64,000 bases of DNA, taken from positions 1 through 64,000 of the forward strand of contig DASRJP010000321.1 in assembly GCA_035649415.1 (NCBI GenBank), written 5' to 3'. The stretch comes from DATKDU01 sp035649415. GTDB lineage: Bacteria > Planctomycetota > Planctomycetia > Pirellulales > Pirellulaceae. Shown piece by piece: positions 1 through 8,497 of the stretch (position 1 is its first letter; each line of letters starts with the position of its first letter). The translations under genes were made by a program, and so were the position numbers. Below the pieces are notes generated by a model, which saw only the letters and a program-made list of their open reading frames with translations, did not search any database and was not told the DNA's origin.

Positions 1-2
1 CT

Positions 3-392
3 CGTCATGTGGCTGGCTGGCTGCTGGCACGCGATCACAAGAATGCCGTCTCGCGAGTTGTGACCAATGCCCGCAAGGGGAATCACGATCCGGTAAACCT
101 GGCGGAGCTACTGGCCGCCATCCACACGCCAGCAGCCAAAAACAGCTTGGCGAACCGAGCCACGGGCAAGATGGGACCAGATGTTTGCCGCGTAATCCTG
201 GCACACTTTGAAGACGCGGAACATGTTATTCTCGGCGATCGGCGCACTCTGCTGGGCGTGAGTCGGCTTCGCGAACTGGAACCGTCGTATTGCGCGGATT
301 ATGGCCACTACTATAGGGCTTGGCCCAAGCCCGCGCTCGGCTCGCTGCCAAAGGAGTTGCCGGCCGAATTGCTCGACGGGAAGGAAAAGTAG
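3..392 (+). CDS. Unknown protein, 3' part only (5' end outside window)
   Basis: The frame is open to the left edge, so this is probably the C-terminal 129 or so residues of a longer gene. A GTG at 9 could be a start, but nothing marks it as one. The visible part is soluble, with no membrane segment, signal peptide or motif I recognise. It contains a basic stretch near its beginning and ends in a Lys-rich tail. It lies 17 bases upstream of the DUF1549 gene on the same strand and may share its transcript. No function is assigned. The coding call rests on an open, evenly composed frame and the tight spacing to the next gene. Confidence 0.5.
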   Translation, partial: RHVAGWLLARDHKNAVSRVVTNARKGNHDPVNLAELLAAIHTPAAKNSLANRATGKMGPDVCRVILAHFEDAEHVILGDRRTLLGVSRLRELEPSYCADYGHYYRAWPKPALGSLPKELPAELLDGKEK

Positions 393-409
393 TCAACTAT
401 GTGCCATAA

Positions 410-2494
410 ATGATCTGTTCCATCCACATTGATCGATTCTTGATTTTCGCGGTGGCGACGGCATTGGCATCGTTCACACAAGCCGATGAGCCAATGTCCG
501 AAGCCCCCATCACCGATGCCGACCGTGAGCACTGGGCTTTTGCCCCGCTCTTGCCGCCTGAATTGCCGGACGTGAAGGATGAAGGGAAATGGGCGCGGAC
601 GCCGGTGGATCAGTTTGTGCTGGCGAAGCTGGAGGAGAAGGGAATTGCTCCGCAGGCGGAGGCGAATTGGGACACGCTCGTGCGGCGGCTGAGCTTTGAT
701 TTGACGGGATTGCCGCCGGATCGTGGGGCAGGCGTCCCGCCTGCCGAATACGGCAACGGCACACGGAGTGTGCCTACTACTTATTATTCCCCCGATGAAT
801 ACGAGCGGCTTGTCGATCGGCTGCTTGCCAGCCCGGCCTACGGTGAGCGGTGGGCGCAGCACTGGCTCGATCTGGCGCGGTTTGCCGACACCGATGGCTT
901 TGAGCACGACAAGGTCCGCCCCGAGGCGTGGAAGTATCGCGACTGGGTGATCGCGGCACTGAATGCAGATTTGCCGTATGACGAGTTTGTGCGGATGCAG
1001 ATCGCAGGCGACATGATTCAGGGTTCAGGGTTCAGGGTTCAGGACGGAAGAGGTCAGAGGTCAGAGGTCAGAGGCCAGGAAAAAGAAAACCCCAAATCTG
1101 AAATCCAAAATCGGAAATCTGAAATCGCGACTATGTTCTGCCTCGCCGGCCCCGACATGCCGGATATCAACTCGCAGGAGGAGCGGCGGCACTATCTGCT
1201 CAATGAAATGACTGCGACGGTGGGCTCCGCCTTTCTCGGGCTGCAAGTCGGCTGCGCCCAGTGCCACGACCACAAGTACGATCCGATCAGCCAGGCCGAT
1301 TTCTACCGCCTGAGGGCGTTCTTTGAATCTGCCGTCGAATTAAAAAAGGACGCGTCCGTGAGCGTTCTCAGGGAGCAGGAGAAGCCGGTTGAAAGCCGGT
1401 TCTGGATTCGCGGAGACTTCCGCCAGCCAGGCGCGCTCGTTTCGGCCACGTTTCCGCGCATCGCCAATCCGCAAAATGACAGTCCATCCGCGGAAAGCCC
1501 GCGCCTGGCGCTGGCCAACTGGCTGACCCGGCCCGATCATCCGCTCACCTGCCGCGTGATGGCCAACCGCATGTGGCAGCACCACTTCGGCCGCGGCATT
1601 GTTGAAACTCCCAGTGACTTCGGCATCCTCGGCTCCTCGCCAACGCACCCAGAACTGCTCGACTGGCTGGCGACCGAGCTAGTCCGCTGCGGATGGAGCA
1701 TGAAGTCGATTCATCGCCGCATTGTGACCAGCAGCGTGTATCGGCAGGGCGGGCAAGTCCAAAGCCCGAAGTCCGAAGTCCAAAGTGACTCCCCACTGAG
1801 GACTGTGGGCTCGGAACTGTATGACCATTTCCCCCGTCGCCGACTCGACGGCGAAACCATCCGCGACGCCATGCTCGCCGCGGCGGGGCTGCTCGACCGC
1901 CAGGCGGGCGGGCCGGGCGTCATGCCGCCGCTGCCCAAGGAACTGACCTCCACACTGCTTGGCGGTCAGTGGAAGGACGATCCGCGCGAAGCCAATCACT
2001 ATCGCCGCAGCATTTACCTGTTTGCCCGCCGAAATCTGCGGTACCCGGTTTTCGACACGTTCGACCGGCCGGACGCCAATGCCAGTTGCCCGGCCCGCAG
2101 CGTCTCGACGACGGCGCTTCAGTCGCTGCAAATGGTGAACTCGGAGTTTGCTTTGCATTGTGCTCGTTATCTAGCTGGCCAGGCCGAGCGTTCAGGGTTC
2201 GGCGTTCCGGGTTCAGGCCAGCAATCAGTGGACAGAAGTCAGCAGTCACGGCAAGACAAGGTCGTGCGGTGGCTCGTGCGGCGAGTCTTTGGCCGCGAGG
2301 CGACTGAGGGCGAGGTCCAACGGCTCGATAAGTTCCTCAACAATCAGACGGATTTATTGCGCCGCGAAGGACGTGATTCAGTCGCACTGGCGTTGCCGAT
2401 AAACGGCGATTTCTTCGATCCCTATGCGGGCGCGGCACTCGTCGACTTGTGCCTGGCCTTGTTCAATGCCAGCGAATTCGTCTACGTCGATTGA
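410..2494 (+). CDS. DUF1549/DUF1553 domain secreted protein with in-frame repeat insertions
   Basis: The protein has 694 residues and a signal peptide (about residues 1-25). A DUF1549 region follows (about 55-310) with the phrases LSFDLTGLPP, RLLASPAYGERWAQHWLDLAR and a CxxCH-containing GCAQCHDHKYDP block near residue 285. A DUF1553 region (about 365-690) carries RVMANRMWQHHFGRGIVETPSDFG and RRRLDGETIRDA. These families are abundant in Planctomycetota, usually paired with a DUF1501 protein. Their biochemical role is unsettled; an extracytoplasmic redox or polysaccharide role is often suggested. The gene is shorter than many homologues and lacks the N-terminal cytochrome-like domain often seen. 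DUF1501 is absent next door; a methyltransferase follows instead. At least four segments (about residues 106-126, 203-240, 447-463 and 593-615) are encoded by dispersed repeat DNA and look like in-frame insertions in variable loops. Confidence 0.9.
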   Translation: MICSIHIDRFLIFAVATALASFTQADEPMSEAPITDADREHWAFAPLLPPELPDVKDEGKWARTPVDQFVLAKLEEKGIAPQAEANWDTLVRRLSFDLTGLPPDRGAGVPPAEYGNGTRSVPTTYYSPDEYERLVDRLLASPAYGERWAQHWLDLARFADTDGFEHDKVRPEAWKYRDWVIAALNADLPYDEFVRMQIAGDMIQGSGFRVQDGRGQRSEVRGQEKENPKSEIQNRKSEIATMFCLAGPDMPDINSQEERRHYLLNEMTATVGSAFLGLQVGCAQCHDHKYDPISQADFYRLRAFFESAVELKKDASVSVLREQEKPVESRFWIRGDFRQPGALVSATFPRIANPQNDSPSAESPRLALANWLTRPDHPLTCRVMANRMWQHHFGRGIVETPSDFGILGSSPTHPELLDWLATELVRCGWSMKSIHRRIVTSSVYRQGGQVQSPKSEVQSDSPLRTVGSELYDHFPRRRLDGETIRDAMLAAAGLLDRQAGGPGVMPPLPKELTSTLLGGQWKDDPREANHYRRSIYLFARRNLRYPVFDTFDRPDANASCPARSVSTTALQSLQMVNSEFALHCARYLAGQAERSGFGVPGSGQQSVDRSQQSRQDKVVRWLVRRVFGREATEGEVQRLDKFLNNQTDLLRREGRDSVALALPINGDFFDPYAGAALVDLCLALFNASEFVYVD
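727..781. repeat. In-frame repeat insertion 1 in the DUF1549 gene
   Basis: A perfect inverted repeat (8-base arms GGCAGGCG/CGCCTGCC, 727-745) is followed at 757-781 by the GGCACACGGAGTGTGCC element that also occurs near 12353 and, diverged, near 43949. It encodes about 20 residues in a loop between the DUF1549 phrases FDLTGLPPD and YSPDEYERL. Confidence 0.8.
1018..1130. repeat. In-frame repeat insertion 2 in the DUF1549 gene
   Basis: Tandem GGTTCAG units are followed by tandem GAGGTCA units, then by AAATC-type units (CCAAATCTGAAATCC and similar). The latter match the dispersed GGATTTCGGATTT family seen near 37530 and 42480. The insert encodes about 37 low-complexity residues between QIAGDM and FCLAGPDMP. 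Confidence 0.8.
1750..1797. repeat. In-frame repeat insertion 3 in the DUF1549 gene
   Basis: Tandem AAGTCC/GAAGTCC units encode about 15 residues inside the DUF1553 region, between the SVYRQ and DHFPRRRLDGE phrases that are nearly adjacent in typical family members. Confidence 0.65.
2187..2250. repeat. In-frame repeat insertion 4 in the DUF1549 gene
   Basis: Degenerate GGTTCAGG / GTTCCGGG units are followed by AGTCAGCAGTCA-like units. They encode a Ser/Gln-rich stretch of about 22 residues before the conserved C-terminal VRWLVRRVFGREAT segment. Confidence 0.65.
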
Positions 2495-3372
2495 TGCTTG
2501 CAAACCTTCCGCTGCGACATCGCCCGCCGTGGCACTTTCGACTGGCCAAGTGGATGATCCGCCATCGCATTCCCGGCGGCTACCACCTCGTCGAGTTGGG
2601 CGAGCGAATGGGCTGGCTCGATTGTCTAGTGCGTTATCGACTCAGCGACCGCGTGAGCGTCGATGTGCCGCTGAATCGGCGGGAGACGCAGTGGGCCGAG
2701 CCGGACCTGTGGGCCTATGAAGGGCGATTGGTCGCAGTCCTTGCGCTTGCGCTCGAAGCGTTGCGGCGGCCGGTGACGTGGATCGACTGCGGCGCTGACA
2801 TCGGCACATTGACTGCGTTGACTGCCGCTCACTCGCCGCAAATTGACGACGTCATCGCCATCGAACCTAATCCGCAGGTGCAGGACCTGCTCGCGCGGAA
2901 TATGACCCTGCTCCCTTTCCCCGCTCGCGCATTGGCGGTTGCCGTCGCTGATTTTCAGGGGCGCGGCCGGCTGGAACATTTTCCCACGCTGCGATCGGAC
3001 CACTCGCGATTTCTTGTGCCGGACGAGCAGGGCGGAATCTCCGTCACGCGGCTGGACGATCTGGACCTTCCGGAAGGCAAGGCGCTGGCCATCAAAATCG
3101 ACGTGGAAGGAGGGGAGCTGGCGGTTTTGCAGGGAGCGGCGAATGCCTTGAGAAATGCTCCCGCCTGGATTGTGGCCTTCGAGGCCCATCGCCTGGTCGC
3201 CGAGCGCAGCGGCATCGATCCATGCGCCTGCGTGCGGCTGCTACTGGAACGGGGCGCCAGCGATGCGATCGTGGCTGAAGCGCCTGGTCTTCGTCTCGAC
3301 CCGCAGCAACCCTATTTCGAACAGGTTCGCGATTTGAAAGTCAGCAACGTGGTGTGTATGAAGCGTTCTTAG
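2494..3372 (+). CDS. FkbM-family SAM-dependent methyltransferase
   Basis: Predicted cytoplasmic enzyme of 292 residues that transfers a methyl group from S-adenosylmethionine to an unknown acceptor. A Rossmann motif I (WIDCGADIGTLT, about residue 95), a following acidic residue block (IAIEPNP) and the FkbM hallmark KIDVEGGELAVLQGA (about 195-210) are visible. The ATG overlaps the stop of the DUF1549 gene (TGATG), so it is probably translationally coupled. The stop codon lies inside a dispersed palindromic repeat (3365-3401), so the native C-terminus may have been altered. FkbM enzymes often modify sugars or glycolipids; the substrate here is not inferable. Confidence 0.85.
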   Translation: MLANLPLRHRPPWHFRLAKWMIRHRIPGGYHLVELGERMGWLDCLVRYRLSDRVSVDVPLNRRETQWAEPDLWAYEGRLVAVLALALEALRRPVTWIDCGADIGTLTALTAAHSPQIDDVIAIEPNPQVQDLLARNMTLLPFPARALAVAVADFQGRGRLEHFPTLRSDHSRFLVPDEQGGISVTRLDDLDLPEGKALAIKIDVEGGELAVLQGAANALRNAPAWIVAFEAHRLVAERSGIDPCACVRLLLERGASDAIVAEAPGLRLDPQQPYFEQVRDLKVSNVVCMKRS

Positions 3373-3401
3373 CCGGAGGGCGTTGTCCTCTGGCTAAGAA
3401 C
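3365..3401. repeat. Dispersed palindrome family A, copy 1
   Basis: Imperfect inverted repeat with arms of about 15 bases (GTTCTTAGCCGGAGG and its complement with one mismatch) around a 6-base centre. It sits between two convergent genes and contains the methyltransferase stop codon. It could also act as a bidirectional terminator. Related copies lie at 11189, 44852 and 47144. Confidence 0.85.
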
Positions 3402-3405
3402 TTTG

Positions 3406-4668
3406 TCAATTCACCATCGCCGTCGGCGGCTCAACAAAATCATCCTCCAGTCGCTGAATCTCGTCGCCAGACAATTCCCCTTCCTGAAGCCAAATCCGAT
3501 AGTTGACGTCGAGCGGCTTGTCCTTATCCAGCTCGTATTCGAAGTATGAGCCAAAGCGCCCATAATCGCGTTCGCTGAAGCGGGCCTCTTTCGGATTCTG
3601 GGGCCGGTCGAGATAGCAGCACGTGTAGCGCTGATCGCCGACGACAAACGACAGGGCGTGCCACGGCAAATTCACGGTTTTGGGATCGCGCGTCTTGGCG
3701 TCCCAGTTGCGGAATTTCCCGGGCTCTCCCTTCCCGTCGGGGCGGACATAGTATGTCAGGCTGGCCGTCTTGTCGGGCACTGCTTGCGTCGCCCGGAATT
3801 GAAAGCCGGCGTGCTGCGGGTCGCCGTCGAGCTTTACTGGGCCGACGGTGCTTTCCAGATGCGAGGCGAACTCGATGAGGTTCCCGCCGCTGCTGGCGTA
3901 GACGGTCATCTCGCGCCGCTCGCGGGCAAATACGCTCTTGTCCTTCCCGTGCCAGTCGATCTGCACGACATGGCGCCCGAAAACCGGGCCCGCCTCGGCC
4001 GTGACGAACTCCTCGTGCGACTGGCATTCGCCGTTGTTGCAGTGCCAGGTGTCGGCCGTCTTGCCGCCATAGCTGATGCGGTTGAAGCCAAAGAATAGCC
4101 CGCGATGATGCGGGAAGAGCCCGCCCGGCCCCTTAGTGATCAGGAATTTTCCCTGCGGGTCATAGATGTGGTGATACGGCTTGTACGTGGCCGCGCGGGA
4201 CTCGGGGGTCGTCTCGTCGAGTGCCGCATACATGTACTTGAGCACCGGGCGCTTGCCGTAAGCCAGCTCGGCAAACTGGCCGGCGGAGTCCTTCCACACA
4301 AACACGGCCGGCGGCATTTGGATGTCGAGCGTCACGCTGCCGGTAAGCCTGACCGATTTGCCGGCATCCAGTTCCGGGACAACGAAGTACAAAAAGCGAG
4401 CGACCGAGCCACGGGGCGCTTCGTGACGCTCAGTCGCGATGCCGCCGCTGGTGGAGAGCTGGCCGTAGATCGTTTGGCCGTTTTCGGTATTCAGAGGGAC
4501 GATCAGGGCCCCACGCAGCGACTGGGGGATCTTCACCGCAACCTTGACTGGAGTCTGCTTGCGATTGTGCCTGCCAGCGGACACCATGATCGTCAGAGGG
4601 TGGGAATCCTGGGAGAGGGCAGGCTGAACCAGTGCAAGCGCCGCTGCGACGCAGAGGAGGCGAGACAT
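3406..4668 (-). CDS. Secreted PmoA-like protein (DUF6807 family)
   Basis: The protein has 420 residues with an N-terminal signal peptide (about 1-19, ending near ALSQ). The long beta-rich body matches the family labelled PmoA/DUF6807: the segment GPGGLFPHHRGLFFGFNRISYGG (residues 179 onward), a WHCNNGECQSHEEF block, and the C-terminal DYGRFGSYFEYELDKDKPL block. The family is common in Planctomycetota and Bacteroidota near sugar-catabolism genes. The methane-oxygenase label is historical and not evidence of methane oxidation. It is convergent with the methyltransferase and followed upstream by lptB. A periplasmic role in carbohydrate processing is plausible but inferred. Confidence 0.8.
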   Translation of the reverse strand: MSRLLCVAAALALVQPALSQDSHPLTIMVSAGRHNRKQTPVKVAVKIPQSLRGALIVPLNTENGQTIYGQLSTSGGIATERHEAPRGSVARFLYFVVPELDAGKSVRLTGSVTLDIQMPPAVFVWKDSAGQFAELAYGKRPVLKYMYAALDETTPESRAATYKPYHHIYDPQGKFLITKGPGGLFPHHRGLFFGFNRISYGGKTADTWHCNNGECQSHEEFVTAEAGPVFGRHVVQIDWHGKDKSVFARERREMTVYASSGGNLIEFASHLESTVGPVKLDGDPQHAGFQFRATQAVPDKTASLTYYVRPDGKGEPGKFRNWDAKTRDPKTVNLPWHALSFVVGDQRYTCCYLDRPQNPKEARFSERDYGRFGSYFEYELDKDKPLDVNYRIWLQEGELSGDEIQRLEDDFVEPPTAMVN

Positions 4669-4764
4669 GGCGAGGCACCTGGGAGTGCGGAGGAAAGAAT
4701 TGCCCCCCAGGATAGGCTAATTTCGAGCCGATGCAACGTACGGCCGAGCGAGATGACCAACCAG

Positions 4765-5589
4765 TCATGGATCATTCGCGTCCAGCGTATCAAGGTCATG
4801 GATCGTCGGCTTGTTGTTCCGCTGTTTGCCGCCGAACTTGATGTGCGGGTCGGGGAGGCCGACATCGGGAATTTCGATGTCCCCAAAGTATTCCCGGCGC
4901 GCCTCGGGATGCCTGATCACCTCGGCTGGCGTGCCGTGGCAGAGGACGGTCCCTTTTTGCACGACGTAGCTGCGGTCGGTGATCTGCAGCGTTTCCCGCA
5001 CCTGGTGGTCGGTGATGAGGATGGAAATGCCGCGGGCTTTGAGGTCGCGAATGATCTGCTGAATTCCCTGGACGGTGATGGGGTCGATGCCGGTGAAGGG
5101 TTCGTCGAGGAGAATGATCTCCGGCTCTGATACGAGACAGCGGGCGATCTCCAGGCGGCGGCGCTCGCCGCCAGAGATGGTGCCGGCCAGCGATCTGCGG
5201 ATGTGAGCGATCTTGAACTGGTCGAGCAGTTCGTCGCAGCGCCGGCGGCGGGACTGATAATCCATTCCCAGCAGTTCCATTACACCGAGCAGGTTCTGCT
5301 CGACGGTGAGTTTTTTGAAGACGCTTGATTCCTGGGCCAGGTAGCCCATGCCTCCTTCGCGGGCCCGTCGGTACATCGGCCAGGCGGTGACATCCACGCC
5401 GTTGAGCATGACCGTCCCCTGATCGGGCTCGATCATGCCGCACGTCATTCGGAAGCTGGTGGTCTTGCCGGCGCCATTGGAGCCGAGCAGTCCCACCACT
5501 TCGGCCCGTTCGACGGCAAAACTGACTCCATCTACCACGCGCCGCGTGCCGAACGACTTGACCAGTCCCTGGGCTTCGAGAATCGGCAT
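4765..5589 (-). CDS. lptB: LPS export ABC transporter ATP-binding protein LptB
   Basis: Cytoplasmic ATPase of the LptBFG complex that extracts lipopolysaccharide from the inner membrane. Walker A GSNGAGKT (36-43), Q-loop Gln86, signature ISGGERRR (138-145), Walker B IILLDEP (158-164) and the TDH switch (193-195) are all intact. The LptB-typical phrases GMGYLAQESSVFKKLTVEQNL and DITDRSYVVQKG-like text are present. Length is 274 residues against about 240 usually; the excess is a hydrophilic C-terminal tail after residue 240. It lies downstream of signal peptidase I, separated by a repeat-filled gap, so the two may be co-transcribed. LptF and LptG are not in the window. Confidence 0.92.
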   Translation of the reverse strand: MPILEAQGLVKSFGTRRVVDGVSFAVERAEVVGLLGSNGAGKTTSFRMTCGMIEPDQGTVMLNGVDVTAWPMYRRAREGGMGYLAQESSVFKKLTVEQNLLGVMELLGMDYQSRRRRCDELLDQFKIAHIRRSLAGTISGGERRRLEIARCLVSEPEIILLDEPFTGIDPITVQGIQQIIRDLKARGISILITDHQVRETLQITDRSYVVQKGTVLCHGTPAEVIRHPEARREYFGDIEIPDVGLPDPHIKFGGKQRNNKPTIHDLDTLDANDP

Positions 5590-5604
5590 TGCATCGTCCT
5601 CCGT

Positions 5605-5663
5605 GACGTTCAGAGGTCAGAGGTCGGTAGATGCATACTCATCTACCACCTGTCTCTTGACTG
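5605..5663. repeat. Repeat filling the lepB-lptB gap
   Basis: A short tandem run of TCAGAGG units (the same type as near 1050) is followed by an inverted repeat GGTAGATG/CATCTACC with a 6-base spacer. The whole gap between the two genes consists of this material. Confidence 0.6.
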
Positions 5664-7505
5664 CTATCTAATCGGCCGCATCTGCGTGGGATTTGGCGTA
5701 TACGGCGCCGGCCGGTTCCACGTATGTGGCCAGTAGACAAACATCGCCTTGCCGATCAACAGGTCGCGGCGGACGTAGTTCGGCGTGGGCATCTTCACGT
5801 TGCCCACCGGCCACGTGCGAGCGTCCTGGCTTTGGGGGCTGTTGTCTCCCAATGGAAAATATTGGTCCGGCCCCAGCTCAAATTCCACTCCGCTGCGGCC
5901 GTAGACGAAGATTTCGTCGGTCCACAGGTCAGGCATCTGAAAAAACGTCTCAGCACTTCCCGGCGGAAACCATTCCCTCTCATGCGGGTCGTTCTTCTGT
6001 GCGACGTAGTACACGTCGCGCAGCACGCGAATTTGACCGAGCTTTACCCGCAAGCGATTTGCGCCAATGCCGACAGGGAGCAGGTCGCCGTAGTCGGCCT
6101 CGGTCGAGACGGGCGTCACCAGCGGCGGCGAATCGTAGGTCGTCGGGCCGTCAAATTCGACCAAGCTGCCGTTGATCCACAGCAGCACCTGGTGGTCGCA
6201 ATTTGCCAGGCGGAGGCGATAGCTCCCACTGCCGCGGATTTTCGTTTGGGCCGAAAGCGTTCCCGCTTCTGCGCCGCCCGTGAATGGCAGCGACGTTCTG
6301 TTGCCGTCGCTCCGCGTCAATCGAGCCTGGCCGGTGGCAACGTCGATCCGGCAGGTGTAGTGCACTCCGGCTCGCACGACGTCCAGCAATAGTTCTCCGC
6401 TTTCGCTCTGCACGTCGGCCAAGCATTCGACGGCCAGGTCATCCACCCAGTTTTCGCCCCGCGATTCTTGAGGTGCAATGGAGACCAGCCGGTAGGGAAG
6501 TTGCCGCGCTTCGCGAGGGACCGGCCCCAGTGTGCCGGCGCTTTTGGGATAATCATGCAGGACATATTCGTTGTACGCGCAAAAATCGGTGATCAGCTCT
6601 CCTTCAATTCCCGCGATTTTTTCCGGCACCGACGGCGGATTGCCAAGCAGGCCGTTCCATTCCTCGGGAGTGCTTAGCAGGTGCCGGAAGCGGAGCCATG
6701 CGTCGGCGGCGGGCTCTCCCTCGGTTTGATAAACGACGCTGTGCGGACCAGTGCGCTCGGATTTCCAATGTGCCTGTGCGAGGGGCGCCAGCGGAGTACC
6801 TTCAATCCAGTCGAGCGGCCAGCCAGCATCGAGCTTGCACTGAGCGACGTGCTCGCTGTCGCTGACAATCTGCAAAAGCACGGCCAACTTGTCCGGCGGC
6901 TTGCGGGCGATCTGAAAAGGCCCTTCGGTGCCCTGACGAACCCAGATGTTGCCCCCTTCGATCCGGATCGTCTCGTTGGGAAGGCCAATCAAACGCTTGA
7001 TGTAGTTCAGCGTGCCATTGCCCGGGAACTTGAACACGATGACATCCCACCGCTGGGGCGGGCTGAAATCGTACAGGAATTTGCTGACGATGATCCGGTC
7101 GCCGCTGAACGAGTCATCGTCAGGACGCTCGAATCGATTGAACGCTCGAGTGTATCGACAGGAAGGGCAGACTCCCGCGATCACTTCGCGCGCTTGCACG
7201 CCGGCCTCGCTCCCCTCGTCGCTCGCCCCCATTTCCTGGCTGGAACCCGTCTGAAACCACGTGTTGCACTGCGGGCACTGGACGTCCTTATGCCTGCCGC
7301 GGAGCGTCGGCGCCATCGAGCCGGTCGGTATCACGAAAGCCTCGGCGACAAAGCCGCGGAAGAGGAGCGCCAGGATCACCGCCATCGCGATCGACTCGAC
7401 CGTTTCCCGCCAGCCGCCGTCGGCCGGCTTCGATTCGTCCTTGGTGGAATCTCCTTTGCCAGCGGCTCGGTTCTTGTCGCTTTGGCCAGGTCGTGATTTG
7501 GACAT
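5664..7505 (-). CDS. lepB: Signal peptidase I with zinc-ribbon and large beta-sandwich-like insertion
   Basis: Membrane-bound serine-lysine protease that removes signal peptides from exported proteins. A membrane segment (about 36-58) precedes box B with the catalytic Ser63 (PTGSMAPTL). The general base is Lys170 in the YIKRLIGLPNE block, and box E is GDNSPQSQDAR (553-563). The length of 613 residues is nearly twice that of E. coli LepB. Two insertions explain this: a probable zinc ribbon (Cys77, Cys80, Cys113, Cys116) between boxes B and C, and about 330 residues between boxes D and E. The second includes a stretch (about 350-500) that resembles a concanavalin/LamG-like beta-sandwich. The ATG at 7505 was chosen over an in-frame TTG nine bases upstream. 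It is divergent from the cyclophilin gene. Confidence 0.92.
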   Translation of the reverse strand: MSKSRPGQSDKNRAAGKGDSTKDESKPADGGWRETVESIAMAVILALLFRGFVAEAFVIPTGSMAPTLRGRHKDVQCPQCNTWFQTGSSQEMGASDEGSEAGVQAREVIAGVCPSCRYTRAFNRFERPDDDSFSGDRIIVSKFLYDFSPPQRWDVIVFKFPGNGTLNYIKRLIGLPNETIRIEGGNIWVRQGTEGPFQIARKPPDKLAVLLQIVSDSEHVAQCKLDAGWPLDWIEGTPLAPLAQAHWKSERTGPHSVVYQTEGEPAADAWLRFRHLLSTPEEWNGLLGNPPSVPEKIAGIEGELITDFCAYNEYVLHDYPKSAGTLGPVPREARQLPYRLVSIAPQESRGENWVDDLAVECLADVQSESGELLLDVVRAGVHYTCRIDVATGQARLTRSDGNRTSLPFTGGAEAGTLSAQTKIRGSGSYRLRLANCDHQVLLWINGSLVEFDGPTTYDSPPLVTPVSTEADYGDLLPVGIGANRLRVKLGQIRVLRDVYYVAQKNDPHEREWFPPGSAETFFQMPDLWTDEIFVYGRSGVEFELGPDQYFPLGDNSPQSQDARTWPVGNVKMPTPNYVRRDLLIGKAMFVYWPHTWNRPAPYTPNPTQMRPIR

Positions 7506-7771
7506 AGTTAGCAAAAGGTTCGAGGAATTGACGCTGGTGAAGAGGCCATTGCCCCATCGGCCAGGCGGTGCAGGAAGTTATTCGTCGCGGGCAGCCGAAA
7601 TATAGCGAAGTTTCCAGGCAGCGGAAACTTGAAACCGCATGCACCGGCTCAAATCGGGGTTGCGGCAACCGTCTCCTTTGGGGGATGATTATCCTCCCCA
7701 ACTGGCGTCCGGCTTCCCGCAATTACCGTGGCCGGCCGGAGTTCCCACTTATGGCAAGGAGGCCTCGACCG

Positions 7772-8497
7772 ATGCAACGCTTTCTATGGCCCCAGCAACT
7801 GCTGGTGGCATTCGTCCTGGTGCTCTTCGTCGGCTGCGGCAAAGGAGATAGCTCCACTGCCGCGACAGATGCAGCCAAGGACAAAGCTGCATCGACATCT
7901 TCCGGCGGCGTGGCGGCGTCGGCCAATTCAGAGCAGTCGGCATACATTCCGCAGCCTTCGATTTATGTTAACGCCGTGGGGCCGATCGAGAAGCCAATCG
8001 TGGTCGTGCACACTTCGGCCGGCGACGTGCGGATCGAGCTGGAAATTGAAAAATCTCCCCAAACCGTGCTGAATTTCCTGGAAAACTACGTGCGGCGCGG
8101 ATTCTACGAGCAAACCATCTTCCACCACGCCGACTCCGCATTCGTTGTCGCAGGAGGCTTCACGGCTGAGCTGGAACAAAAGCCCACGGCAAACCCAATT
8201 TACAACGAGGGAAATAACGGCCTGTCCAATGTCCGGGGTGCCGTGTCCATGTCACGTGACCCCAATGCTGCCCACAGCGCGACGTCGCAGTTCCTGATTA
8301 ACGTCGTAGACAACTCCGATCTCGACTACCAGGGGGACGATGCGGATAGCCAGCGCGGATACTGCGTTTTTGGCCGCGTCATCGAAGGGATGGAAGTCAT
8401 CGACCAAATTGCGGCCAGCAACGTGCGCGAAGAAGGTGACTTTCAGCGATTGCCGGTCGATCCGGTTATCATCACGTCCGTCGAAGAGCTGCCATAG
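7772..8497 (+). CDS. Cyclophilin-like peptidyl-prolyl isomerase lipoprotein
   Basis: The protein has 241 residues with a lipoprotein signal peptide (lipobox LFVGC, Cys22), so it is probably membrane-anchored outside the cytoplasm. A Ser/Ala/Lys-rich linker precedes the cyclophilin domain (about 75-235), which shows VVVHTSAGDVRIEL, NFLENYVRRGFYEQTIFH, MSRDPNAAHSATSQFLIN and VFGRVIEGMEVID. The start at 7772 is favoured because AAGGAGG lies at 7755-7761; an ATG at 7751 is also in frame. The usual FHR motif reads FHH, so the catalytic arginine of classical cyclophilins appears to be missing. It may therefore be a chaperone or binding protein with low isomerase activity; this is inference. Confidence 0.88.
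   Translation: MQRFLWPQQLLVAFVLVLFVGCGKGDSSTAATDAAKDKAASTSSGGVAASANSEQSAYIPQPSIYVNAVGPIEKPIVVVHTSAGDVRIELEIEKSPQTVLNFLENYVRRGFYEQTIFHHADSAFVVAGGFTAELEQKPTANPIYNEGNNGLSNVRGAVSMSRDPNAAHSATSQFLINVVDNSDLDYQGDDADSQRGYCVFGRVIEGMEVIDQIAASNVREEGDFQRLPVDPVIITSVEELP

Noticed and set aside
3406..4668. Methane mono-oxygenase subunit
   Set aside because: The PmoA label attached to this family is misleading; the protein is soluble and exported, without the membrane helices or metal ligands of particulate methane mono-oxygenase.
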